A DNA stretch of 64,000 nucleotides. It comes from Bacteroidota bacterium. Its GTDB lineage: Bacteria; Bacteroidota; Bacteroidia; Bacteroidales; F082. Shown piece by piece: positions 28,379-36,855 of this stretch. The DNA lies in the NCBI GenBank assembly GCA_016845105.1, contig JAERTF010000041.1, forward strand, positions 28,750 through 92,749, read 5' to 3'. The position numbers and the translations under genes are program-made. The notes under the pieces are model-generated. The model was not told where the DNA came from. It searched no databases and saw only the letters and a list, made by a program, of their open reading frames with translations. The number at the start of each line of letters is the position of its first letter. The stretch's first letter is position 1.

Positions 28379-29794
28379 CTACTTACCTCTACCCTGAAGC
28401 ACAATTAATACGGTGTATATCAATATCTTGAAGTCCATAGCAATTGACATATTCTCCAAATAAAGAATATCATACCTCAACCTTTCAACCATTTCTTCAA
28501 TGTTTGAAGCATACCCAAACTTTACCTGACCCCAAGAGGTGATTCCAGGTTTTATTTTCATTAACAATCGATAGGGTGGTGCTTTTTTTACAATTTGATC
28601 AATATAGTATTGGCGCTCTGGTCGAGGACCAACCAATGACATTTCACCAATTAACACAGTATAAAACTGAGGGATTTCATCAAGCCTAACTTTTCTTATA
28701 AAACTACCAAATGGAGTTATTCTGGGATCATCATCAGATGAAAGTTGGGGTCCACTCTTTTCAGCGTCCTCATACATCGATCTGAATTTGTGCATCTTAA
28801 ACGGGATCCCTCTTTTCCCTACACGTTCTTGGGAAAATAATATGGGGCCCTTAGAGGACATTTTTACTCCAATGGCTGTTCCAATGTAAACAGGGAGCAG
28901 AAGTATCATTGCTATTAATGATACAATTATATCAATTGCTCTTTTAATTGTTTGTTGCCAAGCCGGCATTAAATCCGGTGAAATCTCAATAAGCGGAGTA
29001 TGAAATATACCTGAAACTTTTACTGATCCGAAAATAATATCTTGCATTAATGGTATTACTTTTATAAGAACATTTGTTGTTTCAAGTTCAGTAATTATCC
29101 TTTCTACCGTATCAATCTCAGAACGTTCAATTGCTATTATAACTTCTTCTATTTGGTAATCTTGAATTACTTTATTCAGATCCTTATATGCACCTAAATG
29201 TGGAATGTATTGCTCAACTTTAAAAAATCTAAAATCATGAACATTTACAAAACCAACAAATTTATTTCCGGATGATATCTCCTGTTTAGAAATATCATTA
29301 TATACTTTCATAGCATTACCATTGCTGCCCACAATAACGGTATTAAAACCAAGTTTACCAGAATGTATTTTACGAACAGTTGCAGTCGTAATAATCAATC
29401 GGAAACTGTAAGTAATAATAAACTGACAAAAAAACAAGGTTATAAACGACTGATAATATGATCTATATGTTAAAATAATATCATCTAATATTAGCAGAAA
29501 GAAAATTATTGTTACTCCAATTAATGTAACAAAAAAGGTTTGACCCAACTCCTTAAGTCTAGCCTTACGATATATTCTGCGATATGATCCAATTACAATA
29601 TATAATGCTAACCAAAATACTGGTACTACCAATAATCCAAGCCAAAGTTTATTATCCTGCCATACACTTTCGAAATGTGAAAAGACACCATTGTCTTCGG
29701 TATATTTTCGATAAATATAAAATATACACCAAGCCATTGCAGCTGCCAACCAATCAAAAAACACATATTTTGCAACTTGTAACCGTCTATTCAT
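28379..29794 (-). CDS. Polyprenyl-phosphate sugar-1-phosphate transferase (exopolysaccharide initiation)
   Basis: Membrane enzyme of the WbaP/WcaJ type that starts a polysaccharide repeat unit by moving a sugar-1-phosphate onto undecaprenyl phosphate. The N-terminal half has four membrane segments (about residues 10-130), followed by a Rossmann-like CoA_binding_3 domain (about 150-260; NTVIVGSNGNAMKVYND). A fifth membrane hairpin (about 285-310) leads to the catalytic bacterial sugar transferase domain with SQERVGKRGIPFKMHKFRSM, KVRLDEIPQFYTVLIGEMSL and VGPRPERQYYIDQI. The start is set at the ATG at 29794 (471 residues); a TTG two codons upstream is less likely. It lies 6 bases after the stop of the lipoprotein gene, so the two are coupled. 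No other capsule genes are next to it, although a flippase lies near 58 kb. Confidence 0.9.
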   Translation of the reverse strand: MNRRLQVAKYVFFDWLAAAMAWCIFYIYRKYTEDNGVFSHFESVWQDNKLWLGLLVVPVFWLALYIVIGSYRRIYRKARLKELGQTFFVTLIGVTIIFFLLILDDIILTYRSYYQSFITLFFCQFIITYSFRLIITTATVRKIHSGKLGFNTVIVGSNGNAMKVYNDISKQEISSGNKFVGFVNVHDFRFFKVEQYIPHLGAYKDLNKVIQDYQIEEVIIAIERSEIDTVERIITELETTNVLIKVIPLMQDIIFGSVKVSGIFHTPLIEISPDLMPAWQQTIKRAIDIIVSLIAMILLLPVYIGTAIGVKMSSKGPILFSQERVGKRGIPFKMHKFRSMYEDAEKSGPQLSSDDDPRITPFGSFIRKVRLDEIPQFYTVLIGEMSLVGPRPERQYYIDQIVKKAPPYRLLMKIKPGITSWGQVKFGYASNIEEMVERLRYDILYLENMSIAMDFKILIYTVLIVLQGRGK

Positions 29795-29800
29795 AACCAA

Positions 29801-30712
29801 TTACCTATATACAACTTTTATATTATCCAATAATACCTTTGCACTTGTTGAACCATTTTCAAGACCAGATCGAAATATTATTTTGTAATCATATGCCTTG
29901 GGATAAAGAGAAAGATTTGATCCAAGGTTTATATAAATTTTCTTCCACTCATCAGTGTGATTCAAAATCAATAAATCCTTTTCCACCAGAGTAAATTGAT
30001 CCCTTATAAGTAAACCAACTTGAAAATAATTATTATTCTTAAAATTTAGCTCAAGCATGGTAATGGTTCCTGCTGTCTCAATGTCAAAGCTATTATATGA
30101 AATACCAGTATACTGGCTTCTTTCTGTTGTTAGATTAATCTCTCCTGAATATCTGGAATTTGGGCTTAGAAAAGCTATGGGATTATTTTCAGGCTCTGTT
30201 CTTTCAATAATTGTATCATTGTAGTTTTCGATGGAAATACTTGTTTGCTCAAAATCCTCCAGCCATGCAAATTTAGTATCAGAATAATATGAGGTTGTAA
30301 TTATACCCAGTGATTGTGTAGTGCCTGGAATAAAATCAAATTCCTCGTATATTATAGGCTTATAAAAGGGATATGGCACCCTTGTACTTGATATTCCATT
30401 AAGTTTTATTCCAGGTCTTATTTCCAATTTATGTTTACCCGATGCAAGTGCAGGAAATACTAATGGTATAGTATCAGATTTAGGGAATTCAAAAATTCCT
30501 ATCAGGCCATCATTAAGATAAACCCAAGCATCTACAATAGCATCAGAATCAGTACCTTCTTCGGGATAATAAGTATTAAGCTTAATTTTGTCTATACTTA
30601 TATATGCTGGGATGGTATCATCGCCTTTAAACTTGTAACAACCAGTTAAAGAAACAACCCCTAGCAATATAATAACTGAAAAACAGTAATACTTTATACC
30701 TCTTTTCAACAT
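29801..30712 (-). CDS. Lipoprotein of unknown function, coupled to the sugar transferase
   Basis: 303-residue predicted lipoprotein: hydrophobic signal and lipobox LTGC with lipidated Cys25, then KFKGDDTIPAYISI. I do not recognise the family. The first 100 residues look like a beta-sandwich (YLNDGLIGIFEFPKS, SGKHKLEIRPGIKLNG), and the C-terminal 150 residues also look like beta strands in a jelly-roll-like pattern (SFDIETAGTITMLELNFKN, KVLLDNIKVVYR), reminiscent of carbohydrate-binding modules; this is an impression, not a match. It ends 6 bases before the sugar transferase start, which suggests a joint role in exopolysaccharide formation or anchoring. It starts about 60 bases after the oxidoreductase stop. 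Confidence 0.7.
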   Translation of the reverse strand: MLKRGIKYYCFSVIILLGVVSLTGCYKFKGDDTIPAYISIDKIKLNTYYPEEGTDSDAIVDAWVYLNDGLIGIFEFPKSDTIPLVFPALASGKHKLEIRPGIKLNGISSTRVPYPFYKPIIYEEFDFIPGTTQSLGIITTSYYSDTKFAWLEDFEQTSISIENYNDTIIERTEPENNPIAFLSPNSRYSGEINLTTERSQYTGISYNSFDIETAGTITMLELNFKNNNYFQVGLLIRDQFTLVEKDLLILNHTDEWKKIYINLGSNLSLYPKAYDYKIIFRSGLENGSTSAKVLLDNIKVVYR

Positions 30713-30773
30713 TTAGTTAATTATGTATGTTATAACGACCAAATTCTTCTGATATTGTTAAAAAGATAACTTT

Positions 30774-31760
30774 TTAAGAAGTACTTTTTGAGCTACTTAT
30801 TTCCTTCATAATCATATGAGCAACATTCAATGCATTATACCCATCCTCAATGGTTACCGTGGGTTCAGTATTATTAACTACTGAGTTCATAAAACTCTTT
30901 AGTTCTTCAACGATAGCGTTAATATTTGTAACTTTTGGCTTATCAAAAAAGATTCTTCGTTTTTTCTTATCCGGACCTAAATCTATAATCATTGCCATTG
31001 GGTCGTCGGGTTCATTGTCCACTTCTTCCATCATAACAATTTCAGAAACCTTTTCAAGAAAATCTACAGTAATATATGCATCACGTTGGAAAAACCTAGT
31101 TTTTCTCATATTTTTAAGAGATATTCTACTAGCAGTTAGGTTAGCAACGGCTCCATTTTCAAATTCAAGTCGTGCATTTGCAATATCAGGAGTATCACTT
31201 ACAACGTTTACTCCACTTGCGCTCACCTTTATTACCTCTGATCCAACAGCTTTTAGTATTATATCAATATCATGAATCATTAAATCCAATACAACAGGCA
31301 CATCAGTACCCCTGGGATTAAAATGAGCAAGTCGGTGTGATTCAATAAACATTGGGTTATTAAGCGCTGCACTTGCTGCAATAAATGCAGGATTAAACCT
31401 TTCTACATGTCCAACCTGGACATTTACTTTCATAGCATTTGCCAACTCAATTAGTTCACGTGCTTCTTCAGGTGTGGTAACTATGGGTTTTTCAATAAAT
31501 ACGTGTTTTCTTTGCTCAATGGCACTTTTGGCACATGAAAAATGAGATACCGTTGGTGTTACAATATCAACAACATCAACACAATCGATTAACTCATCAA
31601 TATTACTAAAACCTTTAATCCCAAATTCCTTTTCAACTTCTTTTAACTGATCGGGATCGGTATCGTAAAAACCAACAAGGTCATACCCGCTAATTTCTTT
31701 AATACATCTTAAATGAATTTTCCCTAAATGGCCAACGCCTAATACTCCTATTTTTAACAT
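30774..31760 (-). CDS. Gfo/Idh/MocA family oxidoreductase
   Basis: 328-residue NAD(P)-dependent sugar or inositol dehydrogenase-like protein. The start is set at the ATG at 31760 (MLKIGVLGVGHLGKIHLRCI), where the Rossmann fold begins; a frame 14 codons longer upstream has no conserved residues and overlaps the probable promoter. The family signature EKPIVTTPEEARELIELA lies near residue 95 and HVERFNPAF (the W/Y-x-x-R-(F/Y)-N-P region) near 125; HDIDIILKAVG supplies the conserved His/Asp of the active site. It lies upstream of the lipoprotein and sugar transferase on the same strand, so it may supply or modify a nucleotide sugar for that pathway, but substrate is not predictable here. Confidence 0.85.
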   Translation of the reverse strand: MLKIGVLGVGHLGKIHLRCIKEISGYDLVGFYDTDPDQLKEVEKEFGIKGFSNIDELIDCVDVVDIVTPTVSHFSCAKSAIEQRKHVFIEKPIVTTPEEARELIELANAMKVNVQVGHVERFNPAFIAASAALNNPMFIESHRLAHFNPRGTDVPVVLDLMIHDIDIILKAVGSEVIKVSASGVNVVSDTPDIANARLEFENGAVANLTASRISLKNMRKTRFFQRDAYITVDFLEKVSEIVMMEEVDNEPDDPMAMIIDLGPDKKKRRIFFDKPKVTNINAIVEELKSFMNSVVNNTEPTVTIEDGYNALNVAHMIMKEISSSKSTS

Positions 31761-31776
31761 GGTTTTAAAATTTTGA

Positions 31777-31784
31777 CAAAAGTA
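31777..31784 (-). promoter_or_regulatory. Probable -7 box (TACTTTTG) of the Gfo/Idh gene
   Basis: Exact TAnnTTTG match on the minus strand, 16 bases before the ATG at 31760. A TTG lies 15 bases further upstream, slightly closer than usual. It supports the shorter gene start, since the longer frame starts upstream of this box. Confidence 0.5.
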
Positions 31785-31808
31785 ATTTTTTCTTGCAGTC
31801 AATATTCC

Positions 31809-31816
31809 TATTTTCG
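31809..31816 (+). promoter_or_regulatory. Possible -7 box (TATTTTCG) of pcm
   Basis: TATTTTCG (one mismatch to TAnnTTTG) lies 22 bases before the pcm ATG at 31839. The same octamer appears at 16882 and, on the minus strand, at 47318-47325, each time just before a gene. Confidence 0.4.
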
Positions 31817-31838
31817 CACAAAATAATTGATATTACAC

Positions 31839-32486
31839 ATGGTTGATACATATCGTCATAAAGGGATGAGAAAAAAGCTTGTTGAAAGTATAAGATTAAA
31901 GGGAATTACTAATCAAAATATACTTGATGCCATCAATAATATTCCCCGACATATTTTCCTTGATTCATCATTTCTTGAATTTGCATACGACGATAAACCT
32001 TTTCCCATAGGATCAGGACAAACAATTTCTCAACCATATACTGTGGCATTTCAAACGGATATATTAGATGTTTCAAAGGGTCATAAAGTACTTGAGATTG
32101 GATCAGGGTCAGGATATCAGGCCTGTGTATTGGAAGAGTTGGGAGCAAAAGTTTTTAGTATTGAACGACAGCGCAAATTATTTCATAAGACAAAAGAATT
32201 TGTATCAACCCTAGGGTATAGGGTTAAGTTTTTCTATGGTGATGGTAACGATGGAGTACCAGCATTTGCACCATACGATCGAATACTAATTACAGCAGCT
32301 GCTCCAGAAATATCTGATAACCTGATTAAGCAACTCAAACCAGGTGGGAAACTTGTAGTTCCGTTGGGCGCAGGCGATGTACAAACGATGCTAAGAATAA
32401 CCAAAACCATCAATAATGAGTTGGTTGAGGAACGTTTTGGGAGTTTCAGGTTCGTGCCAATGTTAAAAGATAAGGCTAACGACTGA
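31839..32486 (+). CDS. pcm: Protein-L-isoaspartate O-methyltransferase
   Basis: SAM-dependent repair enzyme that methylates isoaspartyl residues in aged proteins. The ATG at 31839 is preferred to a TTG four codons upstream. The chain (215 residues, normal length) has NIPRHIFLDSSF, the family motif DDKPFPIGSGQTISQPYTVA, the SAM-binding loop VLEIGSGSGYQACVLEELG and DRILITAAAPEISDNLIKQL, followed by GGKLVVPLG. It is divergent from the Gfo/Idh oxidoreductase with 78 bases between starts, and the next gene is more than 500 bases away, so it is probably monocistronic. Confidence 0.94.
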   Translation: MVDTYRHKGMRKKLVESIRLKGITNQNILDAINNIPRHIFLDSSFLEFAYDDKPFPIGSGQTISQPYTVAFQTDILDVSKGHKVLEIGSGSGYQACVLEELGAKVFSIERQRKLFHKTKEFVSTLGYRVKFFYGDGNDGVPAFAPYDRILITAAAPEISDNLIKQLKPGGKLVVPLGAGDVQTMLRITKTINNELVEERFGSFRFVPMLKDKAND

Positions 32487-32652
32487 TTATTCCCTGAGCT
32501 GAAATGTACTTTCTAGTATTGGAAAACCATCTATTCTAAAACCAACTGAATCTGGGTTAATTATACAATCTGATCCTTAATTCTATAATTGTTCTTCATA
32601 TATTTACATTCTATTGCTGTCTCATCCCCCTCAGGGTATACTCAATTGACAT
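32487..32652 (+). other. Long 3' region of pcm before its terminator
   Basis: 166 bases between the pcm stop codon and a hairpin terminator. It holds no credible ORF. It could be a plain 3' untranslated region or the body of a 3'-derived small RNA; nothing in it was recognised. Confidence 0.4.
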
Positions 32653-32685
32653 AGGTTGCTCATATATATTTGGGCAGCCTTTTTT
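32653..32685 (+). terminator. Rho-independent terminator downstream of pcm
   Basis: AGGTTGCTCA (32653-32662) pairs with TGGGCAGCCT (32671-32680) over 10 bp including two G-U pairs; the loop is TATATATT, and a run of T follows the stem. The remaining 317 bases to 33002 are A/T-rich with no feature I can support. Confidence 0.8.
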
Positions 32686-33002
32686 GATTTAACTAACCTT
32701 CTATATCTTTTCTTACGCAAAAGATAATTAATACTATCTAGAGATTTGCAATTGATGATGATTCTAAATAAAGACATGAAGCATCAATAAAACATCATAG
32801 GTACAATAAATTGTGAATTTCTGTAAGTTAACTTGAGTGGTAGCCTTCGTAATTAATTTATACAGATACATTAACTTCTAAGATTAATGTATCCTAAAAC
32901 TTAAAAATTTTGCAAAAAAAGGATCTTAACTTAACAGATATGAAATAACCACATTGTTATTTAGTGTTTTAGAATGATAGTTGGTTAAGCAAATAATTTA
33001 TA

Positions 33003-33034
33003 TTTGGAATGTTGTTTAAAAAAGTGTATATTTA
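33003..33034 (+). promoter_or_regulatory. Promoter of the MEDS gene: TTTG-N20-TATATTTA
   Basis: TTTG at 33003-33006 and TATATTTA at 33027-33034 (one mismatch to TAnnTTTG) with a 20-base spacer. The predicted transcription start is near 33041, which rules out a gene start at 33004 and supports the ATG at 33058. Confidence 0.6.
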
Positions 33035-33057
33035 GAGCCACCAAATATATTAAACAT

Positions 33058-33714
33058 ATGCACATAAAAACATCAAATCAGCCCAAACTTAAATTAGGAA
33101 TTGGTGATTATACATGTAACTGGGGAGTTCATATTTGTGGATTATACGAAACCGAAGAAGAACGTGACGAAATAATTATTGGTTTTCTTGGCGAAGGCGA
33201 TTTAAGTGGTGACCTGCAACTGTATTGCCCAGTTGAGCAAACACCAGAAATGTTTAAAGAAAAGTATTATAAAGCATTTCCACAATGCGATTGTCATGCT
33301 GATATGCCTGAACATTTCAGCATTTCAAATGCAAAGGAATTATACTATCCAAATGGCACATTTTCTCCTATTGATATGGACAAAGGCCTAAATGATTTTT
33401 TTATAGAGTCACAAAAGAACGGAGAACGAAATGTTAGAGGAACTGCTGAAATGGCTTGGGCTTTGGAAGCCATACCAGGAGTTGAACATCTAATGGCTTA
33501 TGAAGCTCGATTAAATTATTTTATTCCAGGTAAGCCATGGATAAGTATTTGTTTATACAATGTAAATAAGTTCTCAGGAACGATTATTATGAACGTTTTA
33601 AAAACTCATCCATATTGTATTAGCGGAGGAATTATTACACAAAATCCATACTACATACACCCTGATAAATGGTTGATTGAAAATGCGCCTCAATTTATGA
33701 ACCCTGTTAGTTAA
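33058..33714 (+). CDS. MEDS-domain (DcmR-like sensory) protein
   Basis: 218-residue cytoplasmic protein made of one MEDS domain (methanogen/methylotroph DcmR sensory domain), a module that usually precedes regulators of one-carbon or other responses. Seen here: NWGVHICGLYETEEERDEII near the N-terminus, a Cys-His cluster at YYKAFPQCDCHADM, YPNGTFSPIDM, RGTAEMAWALEAIPGVEHLM and YEARLNYFIPGKPW, then CLYNVNKFSG and LKTHPYCISGGI; these follow the family order. The start is at ATG 33058 because a promoter lies just upstream. It stops 4 bases before the kinase frame at 33719, so it is likely the sensory partner of that kinase, made as a separate protein instead of being fused. Confidence 0.82.
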   Translation: MHIKTSNQPKLKLGIGDYTCNWGVHICGLYETEEERDEIIIGFLGEGDLSGDLQLYCPVEQTPEMFKEKYYKAFPQCDCHADMPEHFSISNAKELYYPNGTFSPIDMDKGLNDFFIESQKNGERNVRGTAEMAWALEAIPGVEHLMAYEARLNYFIPGKPWISICLYNVNKFSGTIIMNVLKTHPYCISGGIITQNPYYIHPDKWLIENAPQFMNPVS

Positions 33715-33718
33715 GTTA

Positions 33719-36400
33719 ATGAAAAACCATATCCATCATGAATTGTTTCTTTTATCAACTAATCTTTCACAGTTTAAGAGCAAAACATTAATAATTAAAG
33801 TATTTGTTGAAAGCATCAATTCAATATTTCCAGGACATCAATTTTGCTGGAAAAAAGAATCAGATAAAAATGCTGAAGAAAATATAAAAGTTTGTACCCG
33901 ATCCAAAACCTATGGGTATTTATCATTTATCGAGAAATCAAACCTAACAAACGAAACCTTTTCGTTACTTCAGAATGCAGTTCAGTTGCTGGCAGTATTA
34001 ATCGAAAATGTAGAACAGGAAGAGTTACTTAACGATCAGAAGGAACATCTTGATATTTTAGTTGAAGAAAAAACAAGAGACCTGATAAAAAGCCAGCAAC
34101 AGGTAAAAGAAACATCAAAAATGGCCAAAGTTGGTGGCTGGCAAATTGATCTACATGGCAATACTTTGAGTTGGACTTCTGAAACCTATCGTATTTATGA
34201 ATTATCGGAGGACAAAATTCCAAATGTTGCTGATGCAATTAATTATTATCATCCTGATGATCAGGAGATTGTTAGTGAATATGTGCGACAGGCCATAGAA
34301 AATGGAACAAGTTTTGATTTTCAGGCAAGATTAATATCAGCCAAAAACAATTTAAAATGGGTACGAGCATATGGAAAAGTTAACATTGTAAATGGTGAGA
34401 CTACTGGTGTTCATGGAATGATCCAGGATATTACGGAAAGAATTGCCAGAGAAAAAAAATTACAAAAATCCTTGCATGAGTTAAATCAGGCACAAAAAGT
34501 TGCAAAAGTAGGCAGTTGGTTTTGAGATATTGAAGCCAAGGAACCTGATTGGAGTGATCAGATGTACGAAATATATGGTCTTAGTAAACAAATCAAGGAT
34601 AAAATCGGTGAAGTAAACAAACTTATTTATCCCGAAGATTCACATATTTTACAAGAGGCATTAGACAACATTTATGAAGAAAATACACCTCCTTTAATCG
34701 AGTACCGCATAAAAAGGAAAGATGGGAAAACAGTGTATATAGGTGCTAATCTTGAAAAAATAAGAAATTCTGATGGGAAAACTATTGCATTTGTGGGTAC
34801 TGCCCAAGACGTAACTTTACATAAAAAATCAGCAAAAGCAATATTGGCAGCAAAGCAAAGAGCTGAAGAAAGTGAAACTCAGTTCCGAAGCCTATTTGAA
34901 AATGCAGGCCTTGGTATTGGCTATTACAAACCCGATGGTACCGTGATTTCATATAATAAAATAGCTTCCAAGAACATGGGAGGAGAACCTGAAGATTTTT
35001 CAGGAAAATCTATCTATGATATATTTCCAAGATCAGAAGCGGAATTTTATTATAAGCGAATCGAAAAGGCATGCATAACAAAAGAACCTGATGTTTATGA
35101 AGATAAAGTTTCCTTGCCAACAGGTGATAAATATTTTTTAAGTACTTTTTCTAGAATTATAGACTCAAAAGATAAGATACTAGGAATTCAGATTATATCC
35201 CAGGATATTAGCGAACAAAAAAATAATGAAATAGAAATTATTGAAGCAAAGAAAAAAGCCGAAGAAAGCGATAGATTAAAATCAGCTTTTCTTGCTAATA
35301 TGTCGCATGAAATACGTACCCCAATGAATGGTATTCTTGGGTTTTCCGAATTGTTGAAAAAACCTAACCTTGCAGGGGATGAACAAAAGAAATATATTGG
35401 AATAATAGAGAAAAGCGGCAAACGTATGCTAAACATTATCAACGATATTGTTGACATTTCCAAAATCGAAGCAGGTCTAATGGAACTCGCTTTTGAGGAA
35501 CTAAATGTAAACGAGCAAATAGAATATACTTATGTTTTCTTTAAACCCGAAGCGGAAGCCCAAGGGCTAGATCTATCTTTTAAAAATTCACTTACGACAG
35601 AAGAAGCAACTATTAAAACTGATCGTGAGAAATTATATGCTATTCTCACTAACCTGGTGAAAAATGCTATAAAATATACCAAGGAAGGAAGCATTGAATT
35701 TGGTTACAATCTGAAAAAGACAAATGACACAACATATTTGGAGTTTTATGTAAAAGATACTGGTATCGGAATTCCGAATGACAGAATGGAAGCAATATTT
35801 GAACGTTTTATACAAGCTGATATAGATGATAAAAAGGCTTATCAAGGAGCAGGATTAGGTTTGGCTATCACTAAAGCGTATGTTGAAAAACTAGGGGGTA
35901 AAATATGGGTGGAATGTAATACTGATGAAAAATCGGAAGGCAAAGGCTCAATATTTTATTTCACCATACCTTACAAGGCTGAAAGACCAATAATACCCAT
36001 TGAAGACAATTTTGATCTTTTGAAAGAAAATATTGATATTAGAAAATTAAAAATTCTGATTGCAGAAGATGACGATGTATCGGAGTTATTATTAGAGGAA
36101 ACAATTAAAACATTTAGTAAGGAAATTCAAAAAGTAAGAACAGGTGTTGAAGCTGTTGAAGTTAGTCGAAACAATCCTGATATTGACCTGATTTTGATGG
36201 ATATTCGTATGCCTGATATGAATGGATACCAAGCCACACAGCAAATCCGTAAATTTGATAAAGAGGTTGTTATAATTGCCCAAACGGCTTATGGATTATC
36301 TGGAGACAAAGAAAAAGCAATAAAAGAGGGCTGCAACGACTATATATCTAAACCCCTAAACAAAACAGAATTACTGACAATAATACAAAAGTATTTTTGA
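33719..36400 (+). pseudogene. PAS hybrid histidine kinase interrupted by an in-frame TGA at 34523-34525
   Basis: One frame of 893 sense-plus-stop codons runs from ATG 33719 to TGA 36398, broken only by TGA at 34523-34525. Before the break (268 residues): a GAF-like region, a coiled coil and a first PAS domain (about 138-250, VGGWQIDLHGNTLSWTSETY). The break falls in the second PAS domain, where GSWF-stop-DIEAKEPDWSDQMYEIYG would read GSWFWDIE with Trp (TGG), a usual sequence for PAS. After it: a third PAS (SLFENAGLGIGYYKPDGTVI), HisKA with NMSHEIRTPMNGILGFSELL (His530 of the whole frame), HATPase_c (VKNAIKYT, GAGLGLAITKAY) and a C-terminal receiver with Asp828 in LILMDIRMPDMNGYQ. The 3' part could restart at ATG 34562 (612 residues) and stay a functional kinase-receiver. 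A point nonsense mutation, a sequencing error or read-through are all possible. Confidence 0.85.
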
Positions 36401-36552
36401 AATCATTGTTTGAATAATGGTATAGGCTATGGTAAATATGAAGGTATATAGTCTGCCCATATTGCTTAGCGGTCTGACTAATTACGTCAAATTTATGAAA
36501 AAACGAGGAAAGACTAAAATGAAATGCATTTTTGGTGTTCTGTTCACGGCCC
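36401..36552. other. Spacer between the hybrid kinase and tRNA-Pro terminator
   Basis: About 150 bases with no supported gene. A 68-codon frame at 36429-36635 runs through the tRNA terminator and into the tRNA itself and is rejected. Confidence 0.5.
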
Positions 36553-36590
36553 TTAAAAAACCTAAACCCTTATTAAACAAGGGTTTAGGT
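36553..36590 (-). terminator. Rho-independent terminator of tRNA-Pro
   Basis: Perfect 12-bp stem ACCTAAACCCTT (36560-36571) / AAGGGTTTAGGT (36579-36590) with loop ATTAAAC. Read on the minus strand, the stem is followed by TTTTTT, 10 bases beyond the tRNA 3' end. Confidence 0.92.
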
Positions 36591-36600
36591 GTAATATATG

Positions 36601-36673
36601 TCGGAGTGACAAGACTTGAACTTGCGACCTCTTGACCCCCAGTCAAGCACGCTACCAACTGCGCCACACCCCG
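36601..36673 (-). tRNA. tRNA-Pro (anticodon GGG)
   Basis: Cloverleaf on the minus strand: acceptor CGGGGTG/CACTCCG (7 bp, one G-U), D-arm GCGC AGTTGGTA GCGT, anticodon stem CTTGA/TCAAG with loop CTGGGGG (anticodon GGG), T-arm GCAAG-TTCAAGT-CTTGT, discriminator A at 36601. CCA is not encoded. It has its own promoter and terminator. Confidence 0.95.
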
Positions 36674-36686
36674 AAATATAAGTGGG

Positions 36687-36716
36687 CAAAAATAATATAT
36701 TTAATCTATATGCAAA
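36687..36716 (-). promoter_or_regulatory. Promoter of tRNA-Pro: TTTG-N18-TATTTTTG
   Basis: On the minus strand TTTG (36716-36713) and TATTTTTG (36694-36687, exact TAnnTTTG) are separated by 18 bases. The start would fall near 36680, about 7 bases before the mature tRNA 5' end at 36673. Confidence 0.75.
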
Positions 36717-36743
36717 TACAAAAACAAACACTTTTTAAGTTAG

Positions 36744-36751
36744 TATTTTTG
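36744..36751 (+). promoter_or_regulatory. Possible -7 box (TATTTTTG) of trxB
   Basis: Exact TAnnTTTG match about 105 bases before the trxB ATG. No TTG lies at the usual distance upstream, so support is partial. The leader would be about 100 bases. Confidence 0.4.
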
Positions 36752-36855
36752 TGGGCAGAAGACATATTGTCATTTATTATGGCATAATGATACTTTTTTA
36801 TTATTGGCATTTTTATTGTCATGATATACTTAAAATAAAAAATAAATAAAATCTA

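Noticed and set aside
34480..34620. Frameshift in the hybrid kinase
   Set aside because: Both parts are in the same frame; only one stop codon separates them.
33719..36400. Genome-wide recoding of TGA as Trp
   Set aside because: TGA is the terminal stop of this same gene, and no other intact gene in the window shows internal TGA.
36429..36667. Small genes over the tRNA-Pro terminator and tRNA
   Set aside because: Frames on both strands run through the terminator stem and tRNA; no conserved protein content.
36601..36673. tRNA-Pro as the attachment site of an integrated element
   Set aside because: No integrase, no direct repeat of the tRNA end and ordinary core genes on both sides.
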